DNA from: Anastatus disparis
Lineage: Eukaryota > Arthropoda > Insecta > Hymenoptera > Eupelmidae
Length of the DNA: 64,000 bases
NCBI GenBank assembly: GCA_017163975.1
Contig: JAFFSR010000096.1
Location: 186,001 to 250,000, forward strand
Direction: 5' to 3'
The notes beneath the pieces are model-generated. The model worked only from the letters and a program-made list of their open reading frames with translations. It was not told the origin of the DNA and ran no database searches. The translations under genes were made by a program, and so were the position numbers. Positions 23,966 through 35,392 of the stretch are shown here, piece by piece (positions within the stretch are counted from its first letter, which is position 1; every line of letters begins with the position of its first letter).

Positions 23966-24110
23966 TCATAGAGAAAGCATTGTATCGATAAAAAAATTTT
24001 TTTACAATTTTTTCATTATTTATCAATAGAGGTTAACGACAGTATAAATGATTTATTTAATAAAGAAATATTTAACAACTTTTAACTGTCATGATAATTC
24101 TTTTATTATT

Positions 24111-24160
24111 ACTTCATAAGACTACGTTTCAGTCATATTTTTGATGACCCTTTTCAAGTA
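24111..24160 (-). ncRNA. Hammerhead-ribozyme-like motif of the PLE (left arm copy)
   Basis: The minus strand reads GGGTCAT, a loop, ATGACT, then GAAAC, GTA and GTC: stem II, the GAAA box, a very short stem III and the cleavage triplet in the right order. The CUGAUGA box appears degenerate (CTTGAAAAG). PLEs are known to carry minimal hammerheads in their pseudo-LTRs, so this is probably a decayed one. Confidence 0.5.
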
Positions 24161-24174
24161 CAAAATTTTCTTAA

Positions 24175-24573
24175 GAGTCTGTATCTCTGTCCTTTTCTAA
24201 TTAAAAAATTGACTTTTTTCCCAAAATTAGCAACAAGAGGCAAAAATAAAGAGATGGTTTCGATGTGTTTAATAAAATGTGATATTTTCTTTGATTAGTA
24301 TGAATTAATTTTATTGCTTCATTTTTAAGAAAAGTTGGAATAACTTAAAAAATTAGAAATTAGTGTCAAATAATAGGATTTTCAAGTTATTCCAACTTTT
24401 CTTGAAAATAAAGCGGTGGAATTAAATTATTCTTATCAGAGAAAATATTGCTTTTTATTACACGAATCGAAACCATCTCTTTATTTCTGCCTGAAGCTAT
24501 TAGTTTTTATAAAAAATAAATTTTAAATAGATTTGGTAAAACAGGTAACTGTGTCGGTATACAGCTGACTCTC
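24175..24573. mobile_element. Small fold-back element in the left arm only
   Basis: About 400 bp with GAGTC...GACTC ends and long imperfect internal complementarity (AAAGTTGGAATAACTT and AAGTTATTCCAACTTT). The right arm at about 35246-35260 is the empty site; a 2-bp AA duplication is possible. Confidence 0.75.
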
Positions 24574-25094
24574 AAATTACATAACAATGTATAAACATTT
24601 TCCACCTGAAACATAACACATGTATCTATATAAAACTTCCATTCATTAAAATTACAAAAACAATTTATCATCAAAATATCATATAATATTCTATGTACCC
24701 TTTAAAAACTTTTTTAAAAGAACAATGAAACATCATAAACTCAATTAAACAACTTAATAATAAATATATCTCTCCAAATTATTAATAATAGAGACCATCA
24801 ATTAGCATGGTTTCAGTCTAAAGTATACACAAGTTGCAAAAACATATGATCAGATTAAAAGCAGAGAAATCGTTCACAACAGCAACTAGACAGAACACTA
24901 TAAGGAGGATCACACAACATGAACTAGCAAGTTAAAAGATATCCATATGGTAAGGCGCTGTTGTTGGATGTACATTTAGCACATGCGTATGTCAATTTTT
25001 GAATAAAATGTATCAACTATGAAAAGAATATTAATTACAAAAAACTTACAATGAATAATTTACACAATCAATCGTAATGAAATAAATAAATACT

Positions 25095-25097
25095 ACT

Positions 25098-25147
<50 letters not shown>
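25095..25147. repeat. (TA)n in the PLE 3' region (left)
   Basis: TA tract just past the PLE stop. A shorter tract is at the mirrored place, 34697-34722. Confidence 0.9.
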
Positions 25148-25149
<2 letters not shown>

Positions 25150-25187
25150 ATATATATCCTCATCATATCTTAAACTTAAGAAAGTTA

Positions 25188-26704
25188 TTAACTACGATTT
25201 ACAGTCCACACATTATTATCAATATAATCCTTGAAAACAGTCAACAACTTTTGCGTGTCAAACATTCTGTTGATATTGTGCTTGTGAATGTGTATGTTGA
25301 TCATTTCAGAGACCAATCTTTTATAATAATTACCCTCATTATCAAGTATTTTAACCTTATCAATGTCAAAATTCATACTATGACCAGTGTTTGGCTCATG
25401 AGAGTAAAGGGCCGATCTTTCACGCTTATGTAAGCAATCAGACCTATGTTCCTTAACTCGAGTTTCAAGAGAACGACTGGTCTGTCCAATGTAGCAATCA
25501 TTACAATCAGTACAATCAATCTTGTATACAACTTTATTTTTTAATGATTTTTTTGTAATATCTTTGCCTAATTGTGAATTGCATTTAATTTTGTTATCAA
25601 GACTAAAAATTAATTTAAAATTAAACATTTTGCATATGTTTTTAAAAGTAAATTCATGGGATTTTAAATAAGGAAATACAATTATATTGTTGGACTCTGA
25701 AAGATCCCTTACATTTAGATTGTGGTGATTGTACCTACTCTGCCTAATTCTTTTTTCAATATGTGTGTTTATAAATTCAATTGGGTAGTTGTTACCAATA
25801 AGCATCCTTCTAATGATATTGAAATTCTTAGCATGAAACTTTGTACTTGATAGCTTGAGTACTTTATCCACCAATGAGAACACAATACTAATCTTTTGTG
25901 AAATTGGTCCATGAGAAAAGAAATTTAGGTATTGTCCCGAGTGAGTTTCCTTGATATACCAATCAGTAATTATGTTGTTTTTATTAGTGAAATCGATGTT
26001 GACATCTAGGAAGTGTAAGGTGTTGTTTACAGGCACTTCCAGTGTGTGTTGTATGTGCCGATCTATAGAGTTAAAAGCAACAAGGATTTTATCGATATCA
26101 CTACTTTTTGCACAAATGAGACTATCATCAACGTATCTTCTATAGAACAAAATTGAGTCCCTCAAACCTTCAAAACTATGAAGTTCGACGTCCTGCATGA
26201 CAATCTCAGCAAGAATAGGACTCAATGGACTTCCCATAGCACAACTAAATATTTGTTTGTAAAATTTACCATCAAAAGTAAAATAATTATTGTTCATTAT
26301 AAAACTTATTACATCAAGAAATTCCCGGAGTAATAAATCAGTGTGCTTATATAAGTGAGACCATCTTCTCTCAATTGAGGCCGAAATAGCAGACATATGG
26401 ACATTATTATATAAAGCAACAACATCAATACTAAAGAGTGAACAATTTTCTGGTATTTTCAAGTTTTTTAAATCACCAATCAATTCATAACTGTTTTTTA
26501 GAGTGTGACCGTTATGAGGAATATATTTAGACATAAACCTTGCAAAATTTTTGCAATTTGATAAGTGGGTGAGCCAATGGTGAAAACAATAATTCTCATA
26601 GACTTATCAATTTTGTGTAGCTTTATCAGTCCATAACATTTTGAGAGAACACATTTATTGGTGGTGTTATTAAAAAGTTTTTTATTATCATTATTACTAT
26701 TACT
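25188..26704 (-). pseudogene. PLE reverse transcriptase plus GIY-YIG endonuclease, truncated inverted copy
   Basis: The frame is open from about 26700 (no start; the Met at 26534 is internal) to the stop at 25188. RT motifs: FSIDVVALYNNVHMS (A), AMGSPLSPILAEIVMQ (B), and RRYVDDSLIC (C, YVDD). The C-terminal nuclease shows the GIY-YIG pattern VVYKIDC..CNDCYIGQTSR, then RVKEH. This order defines Penelope-like elements. Compared with the right arm copy, a motif Gly is Ser and an Arg is Ile next to motif B. It lacks the N-terminal third, ending abruptly at about 26704 where plus-strand PLE sequence begins. This is the head-to-head 5'-truncated copy common in PLE insertions. Confidence 0.92.
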
Positions 26705-26705
26705 C

Positions 26706-26771
26706 TATAAGAAATATATTTCTTTATTAAATAAATCATTTATACTGTCGTTAACCTCTATTGATAAATAT
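26706..26771 (+). repeat. PLE pseudo-LTR remnant at the 5' end of the plus-strand copy
   Basis: About 60 bp (AATATATTTCTTTATTAAAT through CTATTGATAAAT) matches the reverse complement of 24005-24062, i.e. PLE 3'-region sequence. The full-length copy therefore starts with part of its 3' repeat, as PLE pseudo-LTRs do. Confidence 0.7.
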
Positions 26772-26840
26772 TTTATGGTGTATGACTGAAAATATCACAC
26801 CTTTAACTCTATATTCTTAGTTTATTATTATATATTTAAT

Positions 26841-27916
26841 TTGCCTGAAACATTTCTCTATTTTAATAAGATGGAAGGAAGATACTCTCTTAGACAAGTA
26901 CTATCTAGTATGCTATTTATTAATATTATGAGACTTCTCTCTATAATCAAAAAGGAATATTCTCAGGAGGCGATGGAATACGTTCATGAATTTTACAAGA
27001 ACAAGATGGATATTATGAACACGAGACTTAAAATAAAATTTTTGCTTCTATATAAGTATCACAATCTCTTTCCTCCGCACTTAGACCATGTAACAAAAAA
27101 CATACAAAAGTTGAATTTTTTAAACTATCAAGTATATAATAAGAATAGAAATTTAATTTACACTATCAAGAAAAAGATTTTAAATTTTGAAATAAAAGAT
27201 GAAAATTCACAACTACGCTACTTAATTGAATTGGAAAATAATATAACTAAAGAACTAGAAAGCTTTTTTGATGTTGATATCATTGATCTGATGACCAGGT
27301 TTACTCATAACAAAGTTTATGTACATTCTAAAAACATTAATAACAGATTGTGTAATAAATTTGGATTGGTTTACTACAGATTTTATAATAAATATTTTGA
27401 CTTTGAACCTTATAAAAATGGTTTAATGGACCTTAATGCTAATAGGAATCAGAATCATCTAAATTGTTCTAACTCAACTAATGACAAGTTAAATAATAAT
27501 GGTCACCTCAACAACAACTATAAAACTAGAACTGATGAAAAATTTGTTGTTAATCTGTCTGACCGCTCTCTACCTTCATATGTTTTGGACACACTAAAAC
27601 TAGGTCCTAAATTTAATTTTTGTGATGAAAACAGTGACAAATTTAAACTGAATGTTATGAAAAGTCTAAACATTATGTCTCATCTGGAAGAGTCTGAGCA
27701 TGAAAAGTTTTGTAAACAGATTCTCAATTCTACTATTAAAAGTAGACGCAACAGTTATAACATCCAGAATAATTGTCTCATTAACAACATAAATAGGACA
27801 AATAAATTTTTTAATAATAATTCCAACTAAAGGATTTCAAGATCTGATAAAGGTGGTTCCATTGTTGTTTTTAATACTGAAGACTATAATAGTAGGGTTA
27901 ATGAATGTTTAAATGA
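26841..27916 (+). pseudogene. PLE N-terminal coding region, split from its C-terminal part
   Basis: A frame of 329 codons to TAA at 27828-27830. The same phase then continues as RSDKGGSIVVFNTEDYN, the conserved N-terminal PLE block, until the 5.1 kb palindromic element interrupts it at about 27917. Coding resumes on the same strand at 33039 (TESLYKRIDKDPLP). The protein is Asn/Lys-rich and basic, as expected of the PLE N-terminal extension. At least one nonsense codon plus the insertion make it non-functional. Confidence 0.85.
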
Positions 27917-27959
27917 CACAGCCACACAAAAAAAAAGTCAAAACCCACGGACCAGACCA

Positions 27960-28440
27960 TATATACCTTATGTTTTTGAGGTCGCTGATTCCGAATCCGT
28001 GATCCATTTGACCCCATCACCTCAAGGTCAAGGTCAGGTCAAGGTCAAATTTACAAAATTAACGGCAACCAAGGTTCAACAGTATACATATATGTTTTTG
28101 AGGTCGCTGATTCCGAATCCGTGGTCCATTTGACCCCATCACCTCAGGGTCAAGGTCAGGTCAAGGTCAAATTTACAAAATTAACGGCAACCAAGGTTTA
28201 ACAGTATACATATATGTTTTTAAGGTCGCTGATTCCGAATCCGTGGTCCATTTGATCCCATCACCTTAGGATCAAGGTCAGGTCGAGGTCAAATTTACAA
28301 AATTAACGGCAACCAAGGTTCAACAGTATACATATATGTTTTTGGGTCGCCGAATCCGAATCCGTGGTCTGTTTGACTTCATCACCTCATAGTGAAGGTT
28401 ATTTGAAGGTAAAATCGACAAAATTCTTGTAAAACAAACC
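27960..28440 (-). repeat. 122-bp tandem repeats, left arm (about 4 units)
   Basis: Each unit has GTCGCTGATTCCGAATCCG, a CATCACCTC step, several AAGGTCAAGGTCA words and GGCAACCAAGGTT, ending at ACATATATG. The units near 28330-28440 are more diverged. Confidence 0.9.
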
Positions 28441-28454
28441 AAACTTCATGCCAT

Positions 28455-30371
28455 TTATTTTTTCCTACTATACCTTACACGTTTCTCATCAAATGATTGG
28501 TGCAAAGGTTTCCTTTTATGTTTTATCCCAGTAGTTTTACAATCTCTTTTCAACATCCAGCAGTAGTCGGCCAGCATACTAGCATCTCATCTACCTTGAT
28601 AACGCTTCTCCATTACTTTAATGTCTTGGTGAAAGCGCTCTCCCTGTTCTTCGCTATAATCGCCACAGTTTTCAGGAAAACTATCCAAGTGATTGTGCAG
28701 AAAATGTAGTTTGTAATTCATTAGGCAACCCATATTCCCATAGTTCTCAACCATTTTAGATACAATTACTTTGTAATTTGGGCTTCTGCGATTACCCAAA
28801 AAGTTTTCAGTAACTTCCTTAAAGCTAAGCCATGCAGCTTTCTTAATGTTTGTCATGGAACTAATGAACTGGTCATCAGCCATCATTTTTTTAATTTCAG
28901 GACCGTCAAAAATACCTTCCTTTAATTTTGCATCTGATTTACTTGGAAATTTACTTTCCAAGTATTTGAAGCACTGGCTATCTTTATCTAAAGCTTTAAC
29001 GAATTGTTTCATCACACCAAGTTTTATGTGTAATGGAGGAATGAGAACTCTTTTCGGATCAACCAATGGAGTAGCTATAACGTTACTCTTTCCGACTTCG
29101 AGAGATTTTCTTTCAGGCCATTTATGATTTGTATAGTGCTTTGCACGGTCTCTACTATCCTATAAGCACAAGAAACATGGTGTCTTTGTAAATCCAGACT
29201 GCTGTCCTAACAATATTCCAGAAACTTTCAAATCACCACATATCCGCCATTTATGCTTATCATACTGAATATTTTGTATTATAATTTTGAGATTATCGTA
29301 TGTTTCCTTCATTGTAGTGGAGTGCGCTATAGGAACTGAGGCATAGTGGTTGCTATTGTGTAGTAATACGGCTTTTAAACTTCTTTTTGATGAATCTATG
29401 AACAATCTCCATTCTTCGTCTTTATACACATTAGGTTTAATTTCATTCATTAAACCTTTTACGTCTTTACAATATACTATTTTATCACCATTATGATTCA
29501 TTTCTTCAAAGTATGGTTCAAAACTTTTGCTTCTTGTTCTGTAAAAAGATACTTTAGTAGATTTTGCCAACTGATTCATGCCTTTTAAAGCTGAAGCTAA
29601 ATGTTCTGCTCCATCTTTAGGTAAGTTAAGCTCTCTAACTAGGTCGTTTAGTTTATCTTGAGTCCATAACTTTACGCTTTTGTCTTTTTGGCCCGCTGGA
29701 AGGAAAATATCGTCATCGTCATCATCATCATCATCATTTTCAATTTCTTCATCACTATAGCTTTCATACGATTCATCTTTTAAGTCATTATTATCAATTC
29801 CACCCCCATCAATGCCGCCACTGACTTCGTTATCTTCTTCATCATTTTTTTCATCGTTGGTATCTGATTCAATAGATAGCCTCTCAAGAAGATCGAGCTC
29901 TTCATCGCTTCCCGATTTTTCGATAGGTCTTTTTACAGAAATAACATCAGCATAATTCACTGTTGCTTTAATTTTACTATTAATTCCAATAATGTCGGTA
30001 TTACAGGAGTAACAATCCTCTCTTCTATCTGGTTGATACCATTCCATTGGGCTATTAAATTTAACTTTGTCATCTTCTTTTGTTTTATTCCACTTACAAA
30101 GCATTTGACGACATTGTTCGCAGATACTACATGGAGTCCACTTTTCTATAACTACATCAGTTTCCAATTTGAAGCAAGTTTTGTAAATTTTTCTGAGATT
30201 CTCATTGAAATGTCTTCGAGATTTTTGCGGAGTGAATACTCCGCAGACAAAACAAAAAAGATTAGAATTTTTTGTGCAAATATGCCCTTGAGATGTAGAA
30301 GGTAAATTTTCCATGATTTTGAGTATAACCTTGCACGTTAGGGATCCTGGCCCGATCGCAGGTGAGTCCAC
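28455..30371 (-). pseudogene. Transposon gene of unrecognised, DDE-like family (left copy, full length)
   Basis: One frame from the Met at 30371, or more likely the MENLPSTSQ Met near 30311, to TAA at 28455-28457. It is broken by TAG at 29158-29160 and TGA at about 28588, both where Trp is expected. N-terminal Cys pairs (FCFVCG, CSICEQC, DCYSC) suggest a zinc module. An acidic tract with eight or more Asp follows. Then comes CGDLKVSGILLGQ, whose Asp plus the PCFLCLWDSR that follows resembles the first catalytic region of CMC/KDZ-type transposases. Late motifs are HNHLDSFPENCGDYSEEQGE and RFHQDIKVME. The C-terminus is basic. I recognise it as a protein type widespread in arthropod repeats but cannot name the family; the transposase role is inference. 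Confidence 0.65.
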
Positions 30372-30640
30372 TGTCCCGGAGGTGATAACTCTTATACCTC
30401 TCCGGGGCTAAGTATAAGAGCTTTCCGACTTTGACGAGGACAGTGTCAACTCGTCATCGGACACACTACAGCTTCATCCTCACACCCTAACGTCCCCCTG
30501 CAAGGCAGTGCGCTTCCACTGGCATCGTTACCCCGACAAACTTATGAGCGGATCATTCCACACATCCCCGTTTGGGGCAGTGTCACCGTCACAGTTTTTG
30601 TCGAGGAAGCAGGTGAAGGCTACGTTGACGAAAAAAATTC
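30340..30640. other. GC-rich block at the axis of the 5.1 kb palindrome
   Basis: Markedly GC-richer than its surroundings. It starts with a strong stem-loop (CCGGAGGTGATAACTC ... ACCTCTCCGG), then TATAAGAG, followed after about 25 bases by a CAGT-like initiator. It could be a promoter or a solo LTR fragment (starting TGTCCCGGAGG). No ORF is supported. Confidence 0.4.
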
Positions 30641-30915
30641 ATGTTTAATTTTTTCTTATTCATTTAACCGTACATTTGTACAATTAGAAAATGCATGCTT
30701 ACTTTCTACACAATTCTTCACGTATATCACAGAACACTCTTATGCAATTTGAAATTGTATAATGTACGATCTCACAAATAAGAGAAAATTAAATATGATC
30801 TTTTGTTCTTCAAAGTAGCCTTGTATTAAAATGAAATTAATCAATATTGTACTAAAATTCGCAGATACCGTGGTTTAGGTTTGTTTTGCATGAATCTAGT
30901 ACATTTCACCTTGAA
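30641..30915. other. AT-rich spacer of the palindromic element
   Basis: No feature recognised. It is unique to the spacer and not mirrored in the other arm. Confidence 0.5.
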
Positions 30916-32252
30916 ATTACCTTTACTCAATGTAGCGAGTCCTATGAAAGTGATAGTAATGGAGAAACTGCAGATGATGATGATGATGACGATGACGATA
31001 TTTTCCTTTCAGCGGGCCAAAAAGACAAAAGCGTAAAGTTATGGACTCAAGATAAACTAAACGACCTAGTTAGAGAGCTTAACTTACCTAAAGATGGAGC
31101 AGAACATTTAGCTTCAGCTTTAAAAGGCATGAATCAGTTGGCAAAATCTACTAAAGTATCTTTTTACAGAACAAGAAGCAAAAGTTTCGAACCATACTTT
31201 GAAGAAATGAATCATAATGGTGATAAAATAGTATATTGTAAAGACGTAAAAGGTTTAATGAATGAAATTAAACCTAATGTGTATAAAGACGAAGAATGGA
31301 GATTGTTCATAGATTCATCAAAAGAAGTTTAAAAGCCGTATTACTACACAATAGCAACCACTATGCCTCAGTTCCTATAGCGCACTCCACTACAATGAAG
31401 GAAACATACGATAATCTCAAAATTATAATACAAAATATTCAGTATGATAAGCATAAATGGCGGATATGTGGTGATTTGAAAGTTTCTGGAATATTGTTAG
31501 GACAGCAGTCTGGATTTACAAAGACGCCATGTTTCTTGTGCTTATGGGATAGTAGAAACCGTGCAAAGCACTATACAAATCATAAATGGCCTGAAAGAAA
31601 ATCTCTCGAAGTCGGAAAGAGTAACGTTATAGCTACTCCATTGGTTGATCCGAAAAGAGTTCTCATTCCTCCATTACACATAAAACTTGGTGTGATGAAA
31701 CAATTCGTTAAAGCTTTAGATAAAGATAGCCAGTGCTTCAAATACTTGGAAAGTAAATTTCCAAGTAAATCAGATGCAAAATTGAAGGAAGGTATTTTTG
31801 ACGGTCCTGAAATTAAAAAAATGATGGCTGATGACCAGTTCATTAGTTCCATGACAAACATTAAGAAAGCTGCATGGCTTAGCTTTAAGGAAGTTACTGA
31901 AAACTCTTTGGGTAATCGCAGAAGCCCAAATTACAAAGTAATTGTATCTAAAATGGTTGAGAACTATGGGAATATGGGTTGCCTAATGAATTACAAACTA
32001 CATTTTCTGCACAATCACTTGGATAGTTTTCCTGAAAACTGTGGTGATTATAGCGAAGAACAGGGAGAGCGTTTTCACCAAGACATTAAAGTAATGGAGG
32101 AGCGTTATCAAGGTAGATGAGATGCTAGTATGCTGGCCGACTACTGCTGGATGTTGAAAAGAGATTGTAAAACTACTGGGAAAAAACGTAAAAGGAAACC
32201 TTTGCACCGATCATTTAATGAGAAACGTGTAAGGTATAGTAAGAAAAAATAA
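30916..32252 (+). pseudogene. Transposon gene of unrecognised, DDE-like family (right copy, N-terminally truncated)
   Basis: Homology to the left copy starts near SYESDS, just before the Asp tract, so the N-terminal zinc part is missing. A one-base deletion in an A-run near 31320 shifts the frame (KDEEWRLFIDSS to RSLKAVLLHNS). Unlike the left copy it keeps TGG in CFLCLWDSR. It shares the TGA at 32118-32120 (after YQGR), which therefore predates or was copied between the arms. The coding frame ends at TAA 32250-32252 after ADYCWMLKRD and a Lys/Arg-rich tail. Confidence 0.7.
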
Positions 32253-32289
32253 ATGGCATGAAGTTTAATTTGTTTTACAAGAATTTTGT

Positions 32290-33005
32290 CGATTTTACCT
32301 TCAAATAACCTTCACTATGAGGTGATGGAGTCAAACGGACCACGGATTCAGATTCGGTGACCCCAAAAACATATATGTATACTGTTAAACCTTGGTTGCC
32401 GTTAATTTTGGAAATTTGACCTTGACCTGACCTTGACCCTGAGTTGATGGGGTCAAATGGACCACGGATTCGGAATCAGCGACCTCAAAAACATATATGT
32501 ATACTGTTAAACCTTGGTTGCCGTTAATTTTGTAAATTTGACCTTGACCTGACCTTGACCCTGAGGTGATGGGGTCAAATGGACCACGAATTCGGAATCA
32601 GCGACCTCAAAAACATATATGTATACTGTTAAACCTTGGTTGCCGTTAATTTTGTAAATTTGACCTTGACCTGACCTTGACCCTGAGGTGATGGGGTCAA
32701 AGGGACCACGGATTCGGAATCAGCGACCTCAAAAACATATATGTATACTGTTAAATCTTGGTTGCCGGAAATTTTGTAAATTTGACCTTGACCTGACCTT
32801 GACCCTGAGGTGATGGGGTCAAATGGATCACGGATTCGGAATCAGCGACCTCAAAAACATATATGTATACTGTTAAACCTTGGTTGCCGTTAATTTTGTA
32901 AATTTGACCTTGACCTGACCTTGACCCTGAGGTGATGGGGTCAAATGGACCACGGATTCGGAATCAGCGACCTCAAAAACATGAGGTATATATGGTCTGG
33001 TCCGT
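32290..33005 (+). repeat. 122-bp tandem repeats, right arm (about 6 units)
   Basis: Reverse complement of the units at 27960-28440, expanded to about six. ACATATATG marks recur at about 32369, 32491, 32612, 32733 and 32857. Confidence 0.9.
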
Positions 33006-33038
33006 GGGTTTAGACATTTTTTTTTTGTGTGGCTGTGT

Positions 33039-34666
33039 ACTGAATCATTATATAAAAGAATTGATAAGGATCCATTACCTATGTTGGAGAGATCTACTAA
33101 TAATATTATCAAGAAACTTAATAATAGATCACTTTTTATTGATAATAATAGTAATAGTAATAATGATGATAAAAAACTTTTTAATAACACCACCAATAAA
33201 TGTGTTCTCTCAAAATGTTATGGACTGATAAAGCTACACAAAATTGATAAGTCTATGAGAATTATTGTTTCCACCATTGGCTCACCCACTTATCAAATTG
33301 CAAAAATTTTTGCAAGGTTTATGTCTAAATATATTCTTCACAACGGTCATACTCTAAAAACAGTTATGAATTGATTGGTGATTTAAAAAACTTGAAAATA
33401 CCAGAAAATTGTTCACTCTTTAGTATTGATGTTGTTGCTTTATATAACAATGTCCATATGTCTGCCATTTCGGCTTCAATTGAGAGAAGATGGTCTCACT
33501 TATATAAGCACACTAATTTATCACTCCGGGAATTACTTGATGTAATAAGTTTTATAATGAACAATAATTATTTCATTTTTGATGGTAAATTTTACAAACA
33601 AAGATTTGGTTGTGCTATGGGAAGTCCATTGAGTCCTATTCTTACTGAGATTGTCATGCAGGACGTCGAACTTCATAGTTTTGAAGGTTTGAGGGACTCA
33701 ATTTTGTTCTATAGAAGATACGTTGATGATAGTCTCATTTGTGCAAAAAGTAGTGATATCGATAAAATCCTTGTTGCTTTTAACTCTATAGATCGGCACA
33801 TACAACACACACTGGAAGTGCCTGTAAACAACACCTTACACTTCCTAGATGTCAACATCGATTTCACTGATAAAAACAACATAATTACTGATTGGTATAT
33901 CAAGGAAACTCACTCGGGACAATACCTAAATTTCTTTTCTCATGGACCAATTTCACAAAAGATTAGTATTGTGTTCTCATTGGTGGATAAAGTACTCAAG
34001 CTATCAAATACAAAGTTTCATGCTAAGAATTTCAATATCATTAGAAGGATGCTTATTGGTAACAACTACCCAATTGAATTTATAAACACACATATTGAAA
34101 AAAGAATTAAGCAGAGTAGGTACAATCACCACAATCTAAATGTAAGGGATCTTTCAGAGTCCAACAATATAATTGTATTTCCTTATTCAAAATCCCATGA
34201 ATTTACTTTTAAAAACATATGCAAAATGTTTAATTTTAAATTAATTTTTAGTCTTGATAACAAAATTAAATGCAATTCACAATTAGGCAAAGATATTACA
34301 AAAAAATCATTAGAAAATAAAGTTGTATACAAGATTGATTGTACTGATTGTAATGATTGCTACATTGGACAGACCAGTCGTTCTCTTGAAACTCGAGTTA
34401 AGGAACATAGGTCTGATTGCTTACATAAGCGTGAAAGATCGGCCCTTTACTCTCATGAGCTAAACACTGGTCATAGTATGAATTTTGACATTGATAAGGT
34501 TAAAATACTTGATAATGAGGGTAATTATTATAAAAGATTGGTCTCTGAAATGATCAACATACACATTCACAAGCACAATATCAACAGAATGTTTGACACG
34601 CAAAAGTTGTTGACTGTTTTTAAGGATTATATTGATAATAATGTGTGGACTGTAAATCGTAGTTAA
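33039..34666 (+). pseudogene. PLE reverse transcriptase plus GIY-YIG endonuclease, C-terminal part of the plus copy
   Basis: This continues the frame cut at 27917. TESLYKRIDKDP is followed by KCYGLIKLHKIDKSMR, then a one-base loss in an A-run near 33358, then the open frame 33371-34666. Motifs: FSIDVVALYNNV (A), FGCAMGSPLSPIL (B, with the conserved Gly), RRYVDDSLIC (C), and the C-terminal GIY-YIG nuclease (DCYIGQTSR, RVKEH). In PLEs the nuclease nicks the target and the RT copies the RNA there. Apart from the frameshift, catalytic residues are intact, more so than in the left arm copy. Confidence 0.92.
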
Positions 34667-35259
34667 TAATTTTCTTAAGTTTAAGATATGATGAGGTATC
34701 ATATATATATATATATATATTTTTAGTAGTATTTATTTATTTCATTACGATTGATTGTGTAAATTTTTCATTATAAGTTTTTTGTAATTAATATTCTTTT
34801 CATAGTTGATACATATTATTTAAAAATTGACATACGCATGTGCTAAATATACATCCAACAACAGCGCCTTACCACATGGATATCTTTTAACTTGCTAGTT
34901 CATGTTGTGTGATCCTCCTTATAGTGTTCTGTCTAGTTGCTGTTGTGAACGATTCCTCTGCTTTTAATCTGATCATATGTTTTTGCAACTTGTGTATACT
35001 TTAGACTGAAACCATGCTAATTGATGGTCTCTATTATTAATAATTTGGAGAGATATATTTATTATTAAGTTGTTTAATTGAGTTTATAATGTTTCATTGT
35101 TCTTTTAAAAAAGTTTTTAAAGGGTACATAGAATATTATATGATATTTTGATGATAAATTGTTTTTGTAATTTTAATGAATGAAAGTTTTATATAGATAT
35201 ATGTGTTATGTTTCAGGTGGAAAATGTTTATAAATTGTTATGTAATTTAAGAAAATTTT

Positions 35260-35310
35260 GTACTTGAAAAGGGTCATCAAAAATATGACTGAAACGTAGT
35301 CTTATGAAGT
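35260..35310 (+). ncRNA. Hammerhead-ribozyme-like motif of the PLE (right arm copy)
   Basis: Identical layout to 24111-24160: GGGTCAT/ATGACT stem, GAAAC, then GTAGTC. An AATAATAAA stretch follows within 15 bases. The first core box is degenerate here too. Confidence 0.5.
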
Positions 35311-35392
35311 AATAATAAAAGAATTATCATGACGGTTAAAAGTTGTTAAATATTTCTTTATTAAATAAATTTTTTCATTTATTTGTAAATAT

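Larger units (their letters stand above)
21620..26704. repeat. Large inverted repeat, left arm (inner part)
   Basis: Continuous reverse-complement match to 33160-39190, in order: PLE coding end, PLE 3' region, pyrimidine-rich block, GGGCC minisatellite, CTCCGG array, hairpin and minisatellite. It is interrupted by FB2 and by the element at 24175-24573. The outer continuation is 6258-6745, split off by the Gypsy insertion. Confidence 0.85.
27917..33038. mobile_element. 5.1 kb palindromic DNA transposon inserted in the PLE gene
   Basis: Ends are ACACAGCCACAC (left) and GTGTGGCTGTGT (right). Complementarity continues inward for about 1.8-2.1 kb (27917-29745 with 30960-33038), around a spacer of about 1.2 kb. 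Each arm holds 122-bp tandem repeats and a copy of the same gene pointing outward. The element separates the two halves of one PLE frame, so it is a later insertion. The target duplication is not clear. The superfamily is unknown. Confidence 0.85.
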
